Assembly (NCBI GenBank): GCA_001599595.1
Contig: BCHH01000009.1
Coordinates: 2,096,098 to 2,160,097 of the forward strand
Direction of reading: 5' to 3'
DNA from: Beverwykella pulmonaria
Taxonomy: Eukaryota; Ascomycota; Dothideomycetes; Pleosporales; Melanommataceae
DNA: 64,000 nt
Below the pieces are notes generated by a model. That model saw only the letters and a list, made by a program, of their open reading frames with translations, did not search any database and was not told the origin of the DNA. The position numbers and the translations under genes were made by a program. Positions 33,328 to 43,907 of the stretch are shown here, one piece after another (position 1 is the first letter of the stretch; every line of letters begins with the position of its first letter).

Positions 33328-34051
33328 ATGGCAGCCAAGGACAAGAATCCGGTGGAGCTTGCAAAAGCGTCGAAGCTCAACCACATCCCCGAGTGTGAAG
33401 AGTATGAGAAAATGATATCTGGCATGCTGTATGGATTCTTGACCTTCTGACTTCCCTCCACAAACTAATGCTGATTGGAGGTACAACTCCTTCGTCCCTC
33501 CACTCCAAGCTGCCCGCTTCAAAGCCCGGGCCTGGGCCCACAAATACAACAACTACTTTCCCTCCGCAGAGGCTAATCCGAATTTCACCACTCTCGCTGC
33601 TGAACGTGCAACCATGCTCAAGCAAATACTCGGAAGAGTCGATGACACAGCTTTCATTGAGCCCCCATTCTCCATCGACTACGGCTGCAACATCGCCCTA
33701 GGAAAACGCTTCTATGCAAACTTCAATCTCACCATCTTGGACTGCAGTATCGTGACCATTGGCGACCGGTGCATGTTTGGGCCCAATGTTTCAATCTTTG
33801 CCGCTACGCACGAGGTCGAGGTGCAGAGTCGGAGAGAGGACATAGAGCATGGGATGCCGGTTACGATTGGGAATGATTGCTGGATCGGGGGGCACGTGGT
33901 TATTCTTCCGGGAGTGGAGATTGGGAACGGATGTACGATTGCGGCAAGTAGTGTGGTTACGAAGAGTATTCCGGCGTGGAGTGTGGCGATGGGGAGTCCG
34001 GCGAGGGTCGTTAAGAAGGTTACTCCTGCGCCGCCTTTCGAGGAAGAATAA
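33328..34051 (+). CDS. Maltose/galactoside O-acetyltransferase-like enzyme
   Basis: Two exons, 33328-33428 and 33481-34051 (intron GTATGG...GGAG with a CTAAT branch point), give 223 residues. The N-terminal maltose-acetyltransferase region (EYEKMISGMLYNSFVPPLQA) is followed by the left-handed beta-helix: RFYANFNLTILDCSIVTIGD, then CMFGPNVSIFAATHEVEV with the catalytic-type His. Hexapeptide turns follow (VTIGNDCWIGGHVVILPGV, IGNGCTIAASSVVTKSIPA, ending GSPARVVKKV). It transfers acetyl from acetyl-CoA to a sugar hydroxyl, probably as a cytosolic trimer. Sequence class is clear; the natural acceptor is not. Confidence 0.93.
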
Positions 34052-34660
34052 TTCAACCATTAATTTGTGCACAAGCGGGTTTCGATTCCGATAGAAAAAC
34101 ATAAGCCAGAAGGAGATAAAATAGACGCTAGAAATAGAGTTGCATACTGGGTTATATGTTGGTCACTGTCATTAATTCAGGATTATGGTGCCTAATATCA
34201 GTGCGACCTAGATATCGTCGGAATACGAAGCGCTGTAATGCGGTATTGTTAATTACACCCTTAACTTTCCGGTAGTTGCAGGCCTATGTCTTGCTTCTGT
34301 TCATTGACTGAAGCAGAATGCAAACCTTTGAATTGCGAACTAATTCTATTCAAGTACCAAGCATAGCTATAGCACACACTGAATTGGGAGTGTCACTTTT
34401 ACTTAAGGATACCAGTATTATGCTTGTTCTTCTCTATTGCCTCATTAATAGAGAGCCTTTTCAATGGATAGCATTTATCAATCTGGGATAGAACACGTTG
34501 ATATCATTTTTCGAATCCTGGTCATCGTGCTGCGATAAATGATGAAGCCCAAATTCATACGATAAGTAGTCTGATTTTCGATCAAAGTAATAACCTCCGG
34601 GTCCTGAAGACAGACAGGCAAGTACATGGCAATCTTGTAGATGACTTTTGGTTAAATATT
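34052..34660. other. AT-rich intergenic
   Basis: No gene seen; leads into the solo LTR at 34661. Confidence 0.4.
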
Positions 34661-34857
34661 GTTGGTTTCACAGGGCTATTGCAATAGCAATGGGGGTTCT
34701 CAAAGGGGGTAATAAATCGTTGTGTCTCTCTCTATCTGAGGTGAGGCTCAGGAGGTTGTATCATCCCTTTGCCGCCAAGCACCGCTAGTGTCTCATGTGA
34801 TAAACACGTGATCACAACATCACCACGTGATCACCATGTTCTATATATATTCCAACA
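34661..34857. repeat. Solo LTR (Copia A type), 197 bp, with target duplication
   Basis: Begins TGTTGG and ends CCAACA, a perfect 6-bp inverted terminal pair. It is flanked on both sides by AATAT (34656-34660 and 34858-34862), a 5-bp target-site duplication. The first 75 bp (CAGGGCTATTGCAATAGCAA, then GGGGTTCTCAAAGGGGGTAA) are nearly identical to the LTR at 56677. The 3' half has CACGTGAT boxes. No internal domain is present, so it is a solo LTR left by recombination or a small LTR-like nonautonomous element. Confidence 0.85.
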
Positions 34858-34862
34858 AATAT

Positions 34863-36044
34863 ATTGATCCCAATTCCGCGAAACTCTGTGGTCAGATCGT
34901 TCATCAAATTTGAGCACTATGTAAAAGGATCTACATCTACGCATCATCAGATTTAGAGTGTTGCTGTTTTCTTACTCGTACAAAACCACAAGGAGAGCCG
35001 ATAGGCATATCTTCAAGGGAGTATTTGGGTCTTGAAGTCTATAAAATAAGAACACGACATAGGCAATTCCATTCGAGTAATAGCAAGAGTATTTTCATTA
35101 CATACCCTAGGCCTACCAATTCCTCCGAGAATATGGCGATACCTGCCCGCCCTACATGTTCCTATGGACCGAACCCCCCCCCCCCCCGCTTTTGACCCTA
35201 GCTTTAAGACCCCTAGGACCCTAAATCAGACAGCGGGAATTGTTGCTTTTGGAATTCTTTTCAGTTGTCATATCTAGCAAAGAGGGAAACAGGTCTCCTT
35301 CATACAACAATTCTCTTAGATTGAATTGATTACCTCCAAGCTAATCGCTCTTCTAACCATTTTAGAGGAGGTATGAATCTTGTGCTTGATACCGAAGCAT
35401 TTCTATCTGACGAGCGCTTTCTGGAGCACACGACTTCATATGACGTATATCTCCATCTTTTAGGTTTGCGCTTCAGAGATGAGCGAGTCCGCTCACATAA
35501 CGTAGTCTACGCAACGTCGATTTAATTCCTTCTACTTGAGGTATATTTATTGTGTGAATAATCTCTGGTCCACATAACTTCATACTAAGAAACATCTGGA
35601 ACTTTCAGTGTCAAATTTGGAAATTCTAGCTTCCTAGACAATGTGGTCATCTGTGTTAATTTTTAGTTCTCTTTTCTTGATCACTCCGATCCCGTGCATC
35701 TGCACCTAGTCGACTTGGTTCAATGCTGCTCTCACCCGGCGTATTCAGTTCGCGATACTACTCGTCTCCCACCCTTCCCGGTTCTAGCAGCAAGTTAGAT
35801 TATTCATGTCAGCGATGCAACACCTCACTATACCTACTTGAAGCCGTTTAAGTATATCCGCACAAATGTCGGAAAGAATTGCTATTGAATAGATACTCCT
35901 TCATGTATCCTTTCTATATCCTAGCTTCGAACGTAAATGCGAATGCAAATGCAGACATGCCTCTTCTGCTCGCAACCCAATGCACGTAAACACAACTCTT
36001 CTATTCGCAACCCATTGCATGCAAACACTCCTACCGTTCATCCC
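34863..36044. other. Intergenic, AT-rich, with a 14-C homopolymer
   Basis: No gene seen in about 1.2 kb. A run of 14 cytosines sits at 35174-35187. Composition is AT-rich and stop-dense, possibly further degraded repeat. Confidence 0.4.
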
Positions 36045-37980
36045 CTACATATTGTCCTCCCTCCATCGACTCCTCACCCTTTGCCACCCCTCTTTCTCCT
36101 TCTTCCCGCCCTTTCCCTCCATCCCTAGTCCCCGCTCCACCCATTCCTGGCTCCCCATTTCACTAAGTCTACTTAACGCACGCGCAAACGCAAACCGTTC
36201 CTCATCCCCCGTAAACAAATTTGAATTCTTCAGCATACTCATATTCATACCTAGATCGTCCATCAGATGGCGCATGACATCTGAGATTTCGGGATGCTCG
36301 TTGGTTTTCGAAGCCGGAACTTGACCCTTCTCGGCGGAGGTGGAGAGAGCCTCTGAGAGCTCGTCATCGGAGAGGAAAAGGGAGGGGATGGGGACTGCGG
36401 TTGTCATAACGAGTTTGGCCTGGGGTGCATTAGCGAGAAGTTCGGCTCTACGTCTCCAAATCTGTGACCCACCTTGGATTCGTATATCGCGTCGATCAGC
36501 GTAATAAATCGGCGCGCCAGATCTCTCGTCTTGAAGCTCATGCCAGGCACACCCGTCACAATAAACGCATCGTAGTTCCTCATCAATTCAAGATAATCTG
36601 CAGCACCAGTGGCCTTCCCTATGATTTCTTCAAATGAAAACCACGCAGCCGTCCCACTCGCCAGAGGCACCTCAATATATCTGCCCCAGACTTGATGTGT
36701 CGCCTTTCGGGGCGGATCGTTCTCGTGGTCGCCGAGGAAGCGGAACCAATGTTCGGCGTGGGTTTTGGAGGCAGCATCGAGGGGATGATGGTACACGCCG
36801 GAGGCCGGTCGAGGGATCTTCCGGTAGTCGGTTGAGGAGTCGAGGTTGAGGACTCGGAGGCGAGATTTAAGCAGGTTGATAGCGGGGATAAAGGACTCGC
36901 GCTGGATGCCGTTCTTGTAGAGCTCGTCGGGGTGGCGGTTTGATGTGGTAACTATTACGGTGCCGTGAGCCATTAGAGATTCGATCAGTCTAGGAAATGT
37001 CAGCAGCTGTGTCTCCTATGTCTCCCATTTCTGCCACATGTTCTACTTTGCAAAAAGAGGGTTAGGGCGAAGGGACGGGGTTTACCTGCGTAGGATCATA
37101 GCATCAGCCACATCGGTGCACTGGAACTCGTCAAAACACAGCACGGAGCTCCTCTCCGCAATCCCCGCCGCAACAAATGGAATTGCGTCGATGTCGTTCC
37201 CATGCTGTAATTTCATCTTATGTAGATCTTTGTGTACGCTCTGCATGAATGCATGAAAATGTATCCGTGTCTTCCTCGTAATATTCGGCGGCAACGTATC
37301 GTAGAATAAGTCCATCAACATGGTTTTGCCAGATCCGACGTCACCATACATGTAGAGGCCCTTGGGAAGTGAATCGGGTATTGGGGGGAGCGAGGCCCGG
37401 GGCGGCTTTGGGGAGAATCTCTTCGTTATTCCGGACAAGAAGCCTTTTGCGGGTGGCTGGAGGGACTCGATGGTGGGATGTACGATGGGGGGCTGTTGGT
37501 AGTGAGACAGCATTTCGTGGAGGTCCTCGAGGTTCTGTATGAGGTCTAGAATTCCGAGTTAATACTCTGCTTGTGCTGGAGGCGTTGGCTGCCGCATACC
37601 TCGTTGATGCTCGTCATCCCTCAATCGTCCCGACTCGACACGCGCGTTGTATTCCGCAATAGGCCCTAGCGTTTGGTGGAGCTCTACCATTAACATCAGC
37701 CTATCTCCGCTATAATGATGTGGGTTGTCCTACTTTCTCGCACCTCCTGCGCATACCCTCTGTACCCAGCCGCCGCTGGTCGCAGCGTGACGCGTGAATA
37801 TCCTGGCATGGCCGCTGGCGCATGGTTCCAGCGCCTCTGCAAGCGCAGCGTCCTAAAACAGCCGGTACATATTGTTCTTTGTGCGCTGAAGCGTGCTCCA
37901 TTGCGCAGCATGGGCATTTGTCGAGGTGTGGCAGTTCGGAAGAGCGAGCGGAAGCCGCCGAGGGCTTTCCGTGATGTCAT
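36045..37980 (-). CDS. AFG1: AFG1/LACE1-type mitochondrial AAA ATPase
   Basis: Five exons (37734-37980, 37600-37683, 37086-37545, 36473-36989, 36045-36419) join in phase to 560 residues. The start at 37980 (MTSRKALGGFRSLFR) gives an Arg-rich mitochondrial presequence. Exon 2 encodes the family block GPIAEYNARVESGRLRDDEH. Exon 3 has Walker A (GDVGSGKTMLMDLFYD) and, after RIHFHAFMQSVHKDLHK, Walker B (VLCFDEFQCTDVADAMILRR). Exon 4 has the arginine-finger region VTTSNRHPDELYKNGIQRESF. AFG1 assists quality control and turnover of mitochondrially encoded respiratory-chain subunits. The least typical junction is intron 1 (GTAGGA...GGTAG). An Arg-rich tail ends the protein. Confidence 0.93.
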
Positions 37981-38356
37981 GGCGGGCGGTTCGCGAAAGC
38001 GACAGGAAGGGGATGATGCATGTAAAAATGTGAAATAAAGGGAATCTATAGCATGATCAGAATTGCGCGCAAAAAGGAATTTGTCCAGGCGTCGACACTG
38101 TGGCGGAGAAGTATGTGGAATGACTTTGCTGTGGGGAGATTCCTCGGCTTTCGGGAGTGCGTGCGGACGGACGCGGCTTGGCCCGCACATGGAGATCTCA
38201 GCCCTACGATGTATGGACGTCACGCGACCAGGAACCAGTCATGGGGTCATTGCAGACAGCAGCACCATCTTTGGGTGAATTCCAAACACCATACACGCTG
38301 GACTAACATATACAGGTTAATAACTCCTCCAATGCTGCTCCTTCTATTCCCAATCA
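37981..38356. other. Promoter region of AFG1
   Basis: Between the AFG1 start and the AKR1 stop, both on the minus strand. No gene seen. Confidence 0.4.
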
Positions 38357-40749
38357 TTATTCATCTGCTTCCTCGGCCGCCACAGATTCGTACTGCCCAC
38401 CCCTCCGCTGGTACCGCATCTTCGGCACTTCATACAGCCGCGTGTAGTCTACTCGTTCGCCACCAAGTCTCGCATACCCGCTCTCCTTGGTCTTGAAGAT
38501 GGGCGCGCCGTCGCAGAAGAAGTCCTTGCAATTCGTAATGACACCTCGTGAAAAGGGGTTGCCACGATTTCTTGTCTCCGTAGCTTGCGACCCTTGAAGG
38601 GCAGTAGCAACAAATGTGTCGAGACCCAGCAGACGCTTCCACTGATCCCAGATTGAGCGTTTTGGCTGACGCCGAGGAGGCCCTTCACCCGTGTCTTGAC
38701 CTGAGCCAAAGCCATTGGCTGTTCCAGCTGCAGTTCCGCCAGTCACGTCTTGAGATGTGTCGCCCGTGGTGACAAAAGTGTTGAGTGCTTCCGCGGGAGT
38801 GTGGCTGTTTAGATGACCGCGCATGCTTTCGTATGTGGTGAGATTCCTCGCCACCTGGATGAGCTGGACGACAAGGAGCATGGAGACCCACGTGAGCTGG
38901 AAAGCTGCCCAAATGCTAAGGATGATAGTGAAGGGATCTTTGTTCAGTATCCCACAGAGGTCGTACGCGAGAACGCTGCATTCAACGTCCGTTGGTGTTT
39001 CGATCAATTCGAGATCTGGATTGGTCAGTATTGGAACATCCAAGTGGAGAGCGAAATCTCGTACAGGCCAGTGCCAATCGAACCCAGACCAGCACACCAA
39101 GTTCCAAGAACAGTACGTAAAAGACGAAATGACGATGGTTGTTATTCGCGACACAATTGTTCACCCAGGGACAATGACTGCTACATGTTAGCTTGGTTCG
39201 CACATTCTGTTCAGTGGACAGCCTACTGATCCGTTTTCGCAACGCAACGGTCGCACCGCTTGCAATGCTTACTCCGCAAAGGTTTCCTGACCATGCAGTT
39301 TACACAAAAGTGCTTCTCCTCAAACTGCCGCGCCTCCATTAGTTCGTCAATGACGGCCTTCGAGGCGCTCCGGCTCGCTGACTTGGGCACGAAACCCGGA
39401 TCGCTCGCCATGGTAAAGAAGTAGAAATAGGTCGTGAGGCCGTAAAACACTCCAAATATAACGTTGGTAAAGAAGTTTGTGCGAATCGTCCCTTCAGTCG
39501 GTCAGCTTCTATCCGAATGAAAAGGTAGAATGAGATTACAAGGCAAAATAGTGGTGAGCCAACGGACGCCAATCCAAAAGAGCGAGCCCGCAAAAATGCC
39601 CGCCATGAAGGGCTATGGGCGCTGGTTAGTAGGTTGCAACGCTGATTACGGGCAGAACACTTACAGTGTGGTGTATGTTCCTCATATTCGACGGAGCCCA
39701 TTCCAGCAGTTTCTGCAAACACCATTGCAAGCCAAAAGTAAAAGCGATCGCAACCGGGGCCCCAATATATATTGGGTAGTTACTGAGAAGATATACACAC
39801 GCGAACACAATCACGAAAGGCCAAAAGAAGATCAACCGGTTGAGAAACCACCGGGTGTCCTTAATGCCAGGGATTGGGAACTCCTTGGGTGTCCCATCCT
39901 TATTGAATCCTGCGTCCGATAGCGCTCGTCGCCATTGCTGTGTTGTATTCATCTCTTCCGCCGTTGTTGCGGGTGTTTTCCCGTCGTTGTTCTTTGCAAA
40001 CCTGTCTGCTCCGTACTCAATCAACTTCTGTATCGAGCCCTGAGATCCTTTCACGAGGGCCCAGTGCAGGGCAGTAAATCCCTGGTCATCTGTCGCATAT
40101 ACATTCGCTCCCCAGCGCAGAAACAGATCTACACAAGATGGATAGCCCTTGTATGCTGCCCACATCAACGCCGTGTGTGCTTGCGAGTCGGGGATATCGA
40201 CAGGTATGTCCTGGTGTAGTAGTAAGACGAGCTGGTATACGTTGCCGTCGAGTGTGGCCGAGTGCAGCAAGTTGAAGCCCTGATCGTCGGTGAGGAGGGG
40301 ATCGGCGCCGTGTTCGAGGAGGAGGTTAACGATGTAATAGTGGCATCTCTTAGCAGCCCATAGCACGGGTGTTGCAACTGCGTCCCCTCCTTTTGCATTG
40401 ACGTTTGCGCCGTTCTGGATAAGATAGTGGCAAAGAGCATAGTGGTTATTGATCGCGGCCCACTAGAGCAACGAGAGAGAGAGTAGTCAGTATACGCTTC
40501 ACGAAAACGTGTAGGGCGAAGGAGACGCACATGTAGCGCTGTTATGCCCTGCTCATCCGCATATGTCGCATCGTACTTCCCGGCGTCGAACAGCTTCTGT
40601 ATGGCGCCGATCTCGCCCAGCCGCGCCAGTTGCATCAGGTCGTCTTCCACCGGAAGGCTGGGCTTTTTGTCGGCCATGTCTTCCAGCTCGACATTGTGGT
40701 CGCCAACAGCATGCCCGTTGGAATCGGGCGGTGCGGGTGTGGAGGACAT
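38357..40749 (-). CDS. AKR1: Ankyrin-repeat DHHC palmitoyltransferase AKR1
   Basis: Six exons (40531-40749, 39665-40462, 39540-39612, 39227-39491, 39065-39177, 38357-39015) give 708 residues, the usual length. Ankyrin repeats fill the first 300 residues ([79 protein letters not shown]). Membrane spans follow. The catalytic core is [20 protein letters not shown], then [20 protein letters not shown], with the DHHC rebuilt exactly across intron 4. A span ([20 protein letters not shown]) and a cytosolic tail follow. It attaches palmitate to cytosolic proteins at Golgi/endosomal membranes. Introns are 49-68 nt apart from the somewhat similar others; intron 5 has a CTGAC branch point. Confidence 0.95.
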
Positions 40750-41301
40750 TGCGAAGAAGATGGTCGTGTGTGATGGTGGATTGGGGTCGTGAGTGTTGGA
40801 CAAGCAACGCTTTATCTGGTTGCGTACATGCTGGAAATGTTGCTTTGGGGAGAATTTGTCGAAGGGGGTTCGTGTTTGCAGCCAAAGTCGTCGAGCGTTT
40901 TCCCTGGGCTGGGGGCCGTCATCTTTCGACATACGCCGCAGCTCCCGACCCCTGCTCTTCGAGTTGTGGCGCGGCAAAACGGCAGGTTCCGCCAACGTCT
41001 GAGCCCTTTCACCCTAAACGGGCAATGCATCAAATGTCCAAATATAGATTGGCGGAGACTGGAGAGAATTTTCCAAATTCAGTCTGGTGGAAAGTAGATA
41101 AATTTTATTTTATACATCATGAGCATCCAGACTAGATTGAAGTGCTTGGAGAAAAGGGGAGAACATTACTACATGTTGTCACGTCCGAGGAACCTGGTCG
41201 GACTGTTATATAAACTTGCCCTACTAAAACCCTACTAAGCCCTACCACCGTATCACCTTCTAAAGATTCTTTTGGATACACTATTATTTTCCGCCACGGG
41301 C
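40750..41301. other. Intergenic, no gene seen
   Basis: Between the AKR1 start and the 3' end of the NmrA-like gene. Open frames on the plus strand are antisense to AKR1 upstream sequence and lack resemblance. Confidence 0.4.
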
Positions 41302-42208
41302 TCAACTCGACCGGAAGGGACTCTCTTCCTCGAACCAAGTTCCTAAAACCGTCAACTTAGGGTGAATTCTCCGCAGCTCCTCAATATCTGCTCCAGTCCC
41401 CTCCTGCTTCAGGTACTTGAACATGACACCGATGTCCTTGACCATGTGTAGCAACAGATGAGATACGACCGTGTACGTGCTCGGCATATCCATTCCAAAC
41501 TTGAATCTAAAGATCTCGTTCGCTTGCTGGAAGGTGACCTCGGCTCCGCCAACGAAATATAGCACTTGGCAAACTTATCCGGATGCTCGAAGGCGTTCGC
41601 GGCGAACCAGCCTATATCTCTGGTGGCTACGAGCTGCATAGGCTTGTCCTTCAGTGCACTTTTCCACGCAGCGGCCATTGCTTTGCCCTGGAAGTCGTCC
41701 GTGAGACCGTCCATGAACCCTGTTGGGCGGAGCACCGTGTATCTCATGTCGCGGGCGGCGCACTCTTGCTCGAGGTACTTCTCGATGTTATGCTTGGTGG
41801 TCCAATGCGGGACGGGAGTGGGGTTGGAGGAAGATTTCTCCCCGCCGCGATCGACGGAACTATAGACGAAGAATTGCACGTTGTTTGACAGTGCTGCGTT
41901 AATGAGTTGTTTGCCTTGCTTTTCTTCGAGGCTCTTATCGGGGCCGGGGACTTTGCTTTGGACGCTAACATCCCCCAGATTGGAGTGCGAGTGATGGTTT
42001 TCGCGTCCTCAAAGATGCCTTCGGCTGTGTGGTCGAGATCTCCTTCCAGTAGCTTGACACTCGGATACTTTTCGACAAGCTGTTGCGCAGCGAAGGACGA
42101 CTTGTTGCGGGTTAACGCCAGAACCTCGAAGCTGGAGTCTTGCAGGGCTTTGATAACGGCACCGCCTTGCCTGCCGGTGGCACCGGTGACGAGGATCGTT
42201 CTGGACAT
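41302..42208 (-). pseudogene. NmrA-like NAD(P)-binding protein with two frameshifts
   Basis: Starts at 42208 with the Rossmann motif ILVTGATGRQGGAVIKALQD and continues ALTRNKSSFAAQQLVEKYP, LLEGDLDH and the conserved TPIWG. At about 41968 the frame must shift by one base to continue SVQSKVPGPDKSLEEKQGKQ, then NNVQFFVYSSVDRGGE, then YTVLRPTGFMDGLTDDFQGK. At about 41548 it must shift again to continue GAEVTFQQANEIF and end GTWFEEESPFRSS. With one base added at each place the whole reads as a normal NmrA-family redox-sensing or reductase-like protein of about 300 residues. No intron fits either break. Both lie at G runs, so sequencing undercalls are as likely as true loss. Confidence 0.75.
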
Positions 42209-42451
42209 ATTCTGAGGTTCGTCGAAGTGTAAAGGGCGAGATATCTCAGAGCGTGATGTAGGAAATGGTGGGAAAGTGAGAAGTGATAAGAGCACAGAGC
42301 TAGAAGGCGGAATACAGAGACGAGGGCAACTTGTAAGATGATGAAATATGACATTCCAACAAAGAGTTCCATTTACATATACACTGCATCAAGGTACATG
42401 GAATTGACCGCATCTCATGATGCTGTCCATGGTCGCGGACAAACTGCACGG

Positions 42452-42769
42452 TCACCATGGGCTTGCCTTTGTGGGTGAGACTGCCCCGTCGCTCCGTGGG
42501 GCTGGTGATGTTGACGGACAAGCTCTCACTTCGCGGTCGGCGGTGCTGAGATGGCGGCGAAGGGATCGGAGAACTCGGACGCGACCATCAGAGACGTCGG
42601 CGAAGGGATCGGAGAACTCGGACGCGACCATCAGAGACGTCGGCGCAGAAAACACTTCTGCTAATTTGTCCGACGAGCAGCCGAACAAGCGCATTTCAGC
42701 ATGGAGCCGCCTTACATCGTCGTCTGTGACAGGCCCCTGAGCGTGGAATGAGGAGTAGTGTTGACTCAC
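42452..42769 (-). CDS. Possible small hypothetical protein
   Basis: A 105-residue open frame with ATG at 42769, opposite and 190 bp from the eIF3g start, so the two could share a promoter. Its start reads MSQHYSSFHAQGPVTDDDVR. A 43-bp tandem duplication (42555-42640) lies inside the frame; 43 is not a multiple of three, which argues against long-term coding constraint. No family recognised. Confidence 0.25.
   Translation of the reverse strand: MSQHYSSFHAQGPVTDDDVRRLHAEMRLFGCSSDKLAEVFSAPTSLMVASEFSDPFADVSDGRVRVLRSLRRHLSTADREVRACPSTSPAPRSDGAVSPTKASPW
42555..42640. repeat. 43-bp tandem duplication
   Basis: Two identical adjacent copies of a 43-bp unit starting CGGCGAAGGGATCGGAGAAC and ending CATCAGAGACGT; a third partial start (CGGCG) follows. 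Confidence 0.9.
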
Positions 42770-42958
42770 AGAGGGGTCAGGTTAATCGGCTAGTGTGGTG
42801 TGGCTCTAGCGCCAAGATTTCAAATATGGGCGCCCACACAACATCATCGAAGTTGGAAAGTTGCCCCACCGAACTTCATTTCACATCACTTGCCACAACA
42901 CCTCGCCCTCGACCCTCGAAACCACATCCTTCTACGCACATAGCCACAAAGCATAGGC

Positions 42959-43907
42959 ATGTCTCGACCAGCAGGGTAAGTGCTTCGCTTCCTGTCCCGT
43001 AACCACGCTCACATTGCCTGCAGCCGCACCGACTGGGCCGAAGAAGAAGACGAGGACTCCATCGCGCTCCCCCAGCAGCAAATCACCAAGAACAAAGATG
43101 GAACCGAGACCATCACCACGTATTCGATCCGCGAAGACGGCAAGAAAGTCAAAACCACCCGGCGCATCAAGAAGATCACGATCAAGCAAGTCGTAAACCC
43201 GCGCGTCGCCGAGCGAAAACACTGGCCCAAGTTCGGCGCAGAAAAGGGCAAGCCGCTGGGCCCCCAAACCGACACCACCAGCGTGGCCGAGAACATCTCC
43301 TTCCGCCCCACGTCCAACTGGAAGGCGAGCAACGAGGACAAGAGTGAGATCGACGCCAAGAAGAATGTCCTCAAGGACGCGAAGATCAAGTGCCGAATCT
43401 GCAGCGGAGACCATTGGACCACCAAATGTCCGTTCAAAGACACCATGGCGCCGGAGGGCGAGGCCGGAGGTGCGGCTGATATGGGCGACGATGCGCCGCC
43501 AGAGCAGGGTGGACTTGGTGCCGGCGGCTCAAGCTATGTCCCTCCCCATCTCCGAGGCCGCGGTGGTGCGGGCGAGAAAATGGGTGGCAAGTTTGAGAGA
43601 GACGACCTGGCGACGCTCCGCGTCACCAACGTCTCTGAGTTTGCTGAAGAGCAGGACCTCCGCGACATGTTCTCAAGGTTCGGTCATGTCACAAGAGTCT
43701 TCCTCGCCAAGGACAGAGAAACTGGGAGGGCGAAGGGCTTTGCGTTCGTCAGCTATGCGGACCGGTCAGACGCGTCTACGGCTTGCGATAAGATGGACGG
43801 ATGTAAGTTGTCACTTTCATCAACCCTTTTTGAATTTACTAACGCCCTGTTCAGATGGTTTTGGTCATCTAATCTTGCGCGTCGAATTCGCTAAAAAGGC
43901 CACTTGA
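42959..43907 (+). CDS. TIF35: Translation initiation factor eIF3 subunit G
   Basis: Three exons, 42959-42975, 43024-43802 and 43855-43907, give 277 residues. The 17-nt first exon (MSRPAG) and GTAAGT...TGCAG intron rebuild the conserved start [17 protein letters not shown]. The N-terminal eIF3g region ([40 protein letters not shown]) binds other eIF3 subunits. A CCHC-like knuckle ([13 protein letters not shown]) and a Gly-rich linker ([13 protein letters not shown]) lead to an RRM whose RNP motifs are LRVTNVSEF and [11 protein letters not shown]. The last exon encodes [13 protein letters not shown]. It acts in the cytosolic eIF3 complex during scanning and reinitiation. Confidence 0.96.

Noticed and set aside
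35174..35187. Run of 14 cytosines as a functional signal
   Set aside because: A lone homopolymer in a gene-free AT-rich region; length may be a sequencing artefact.
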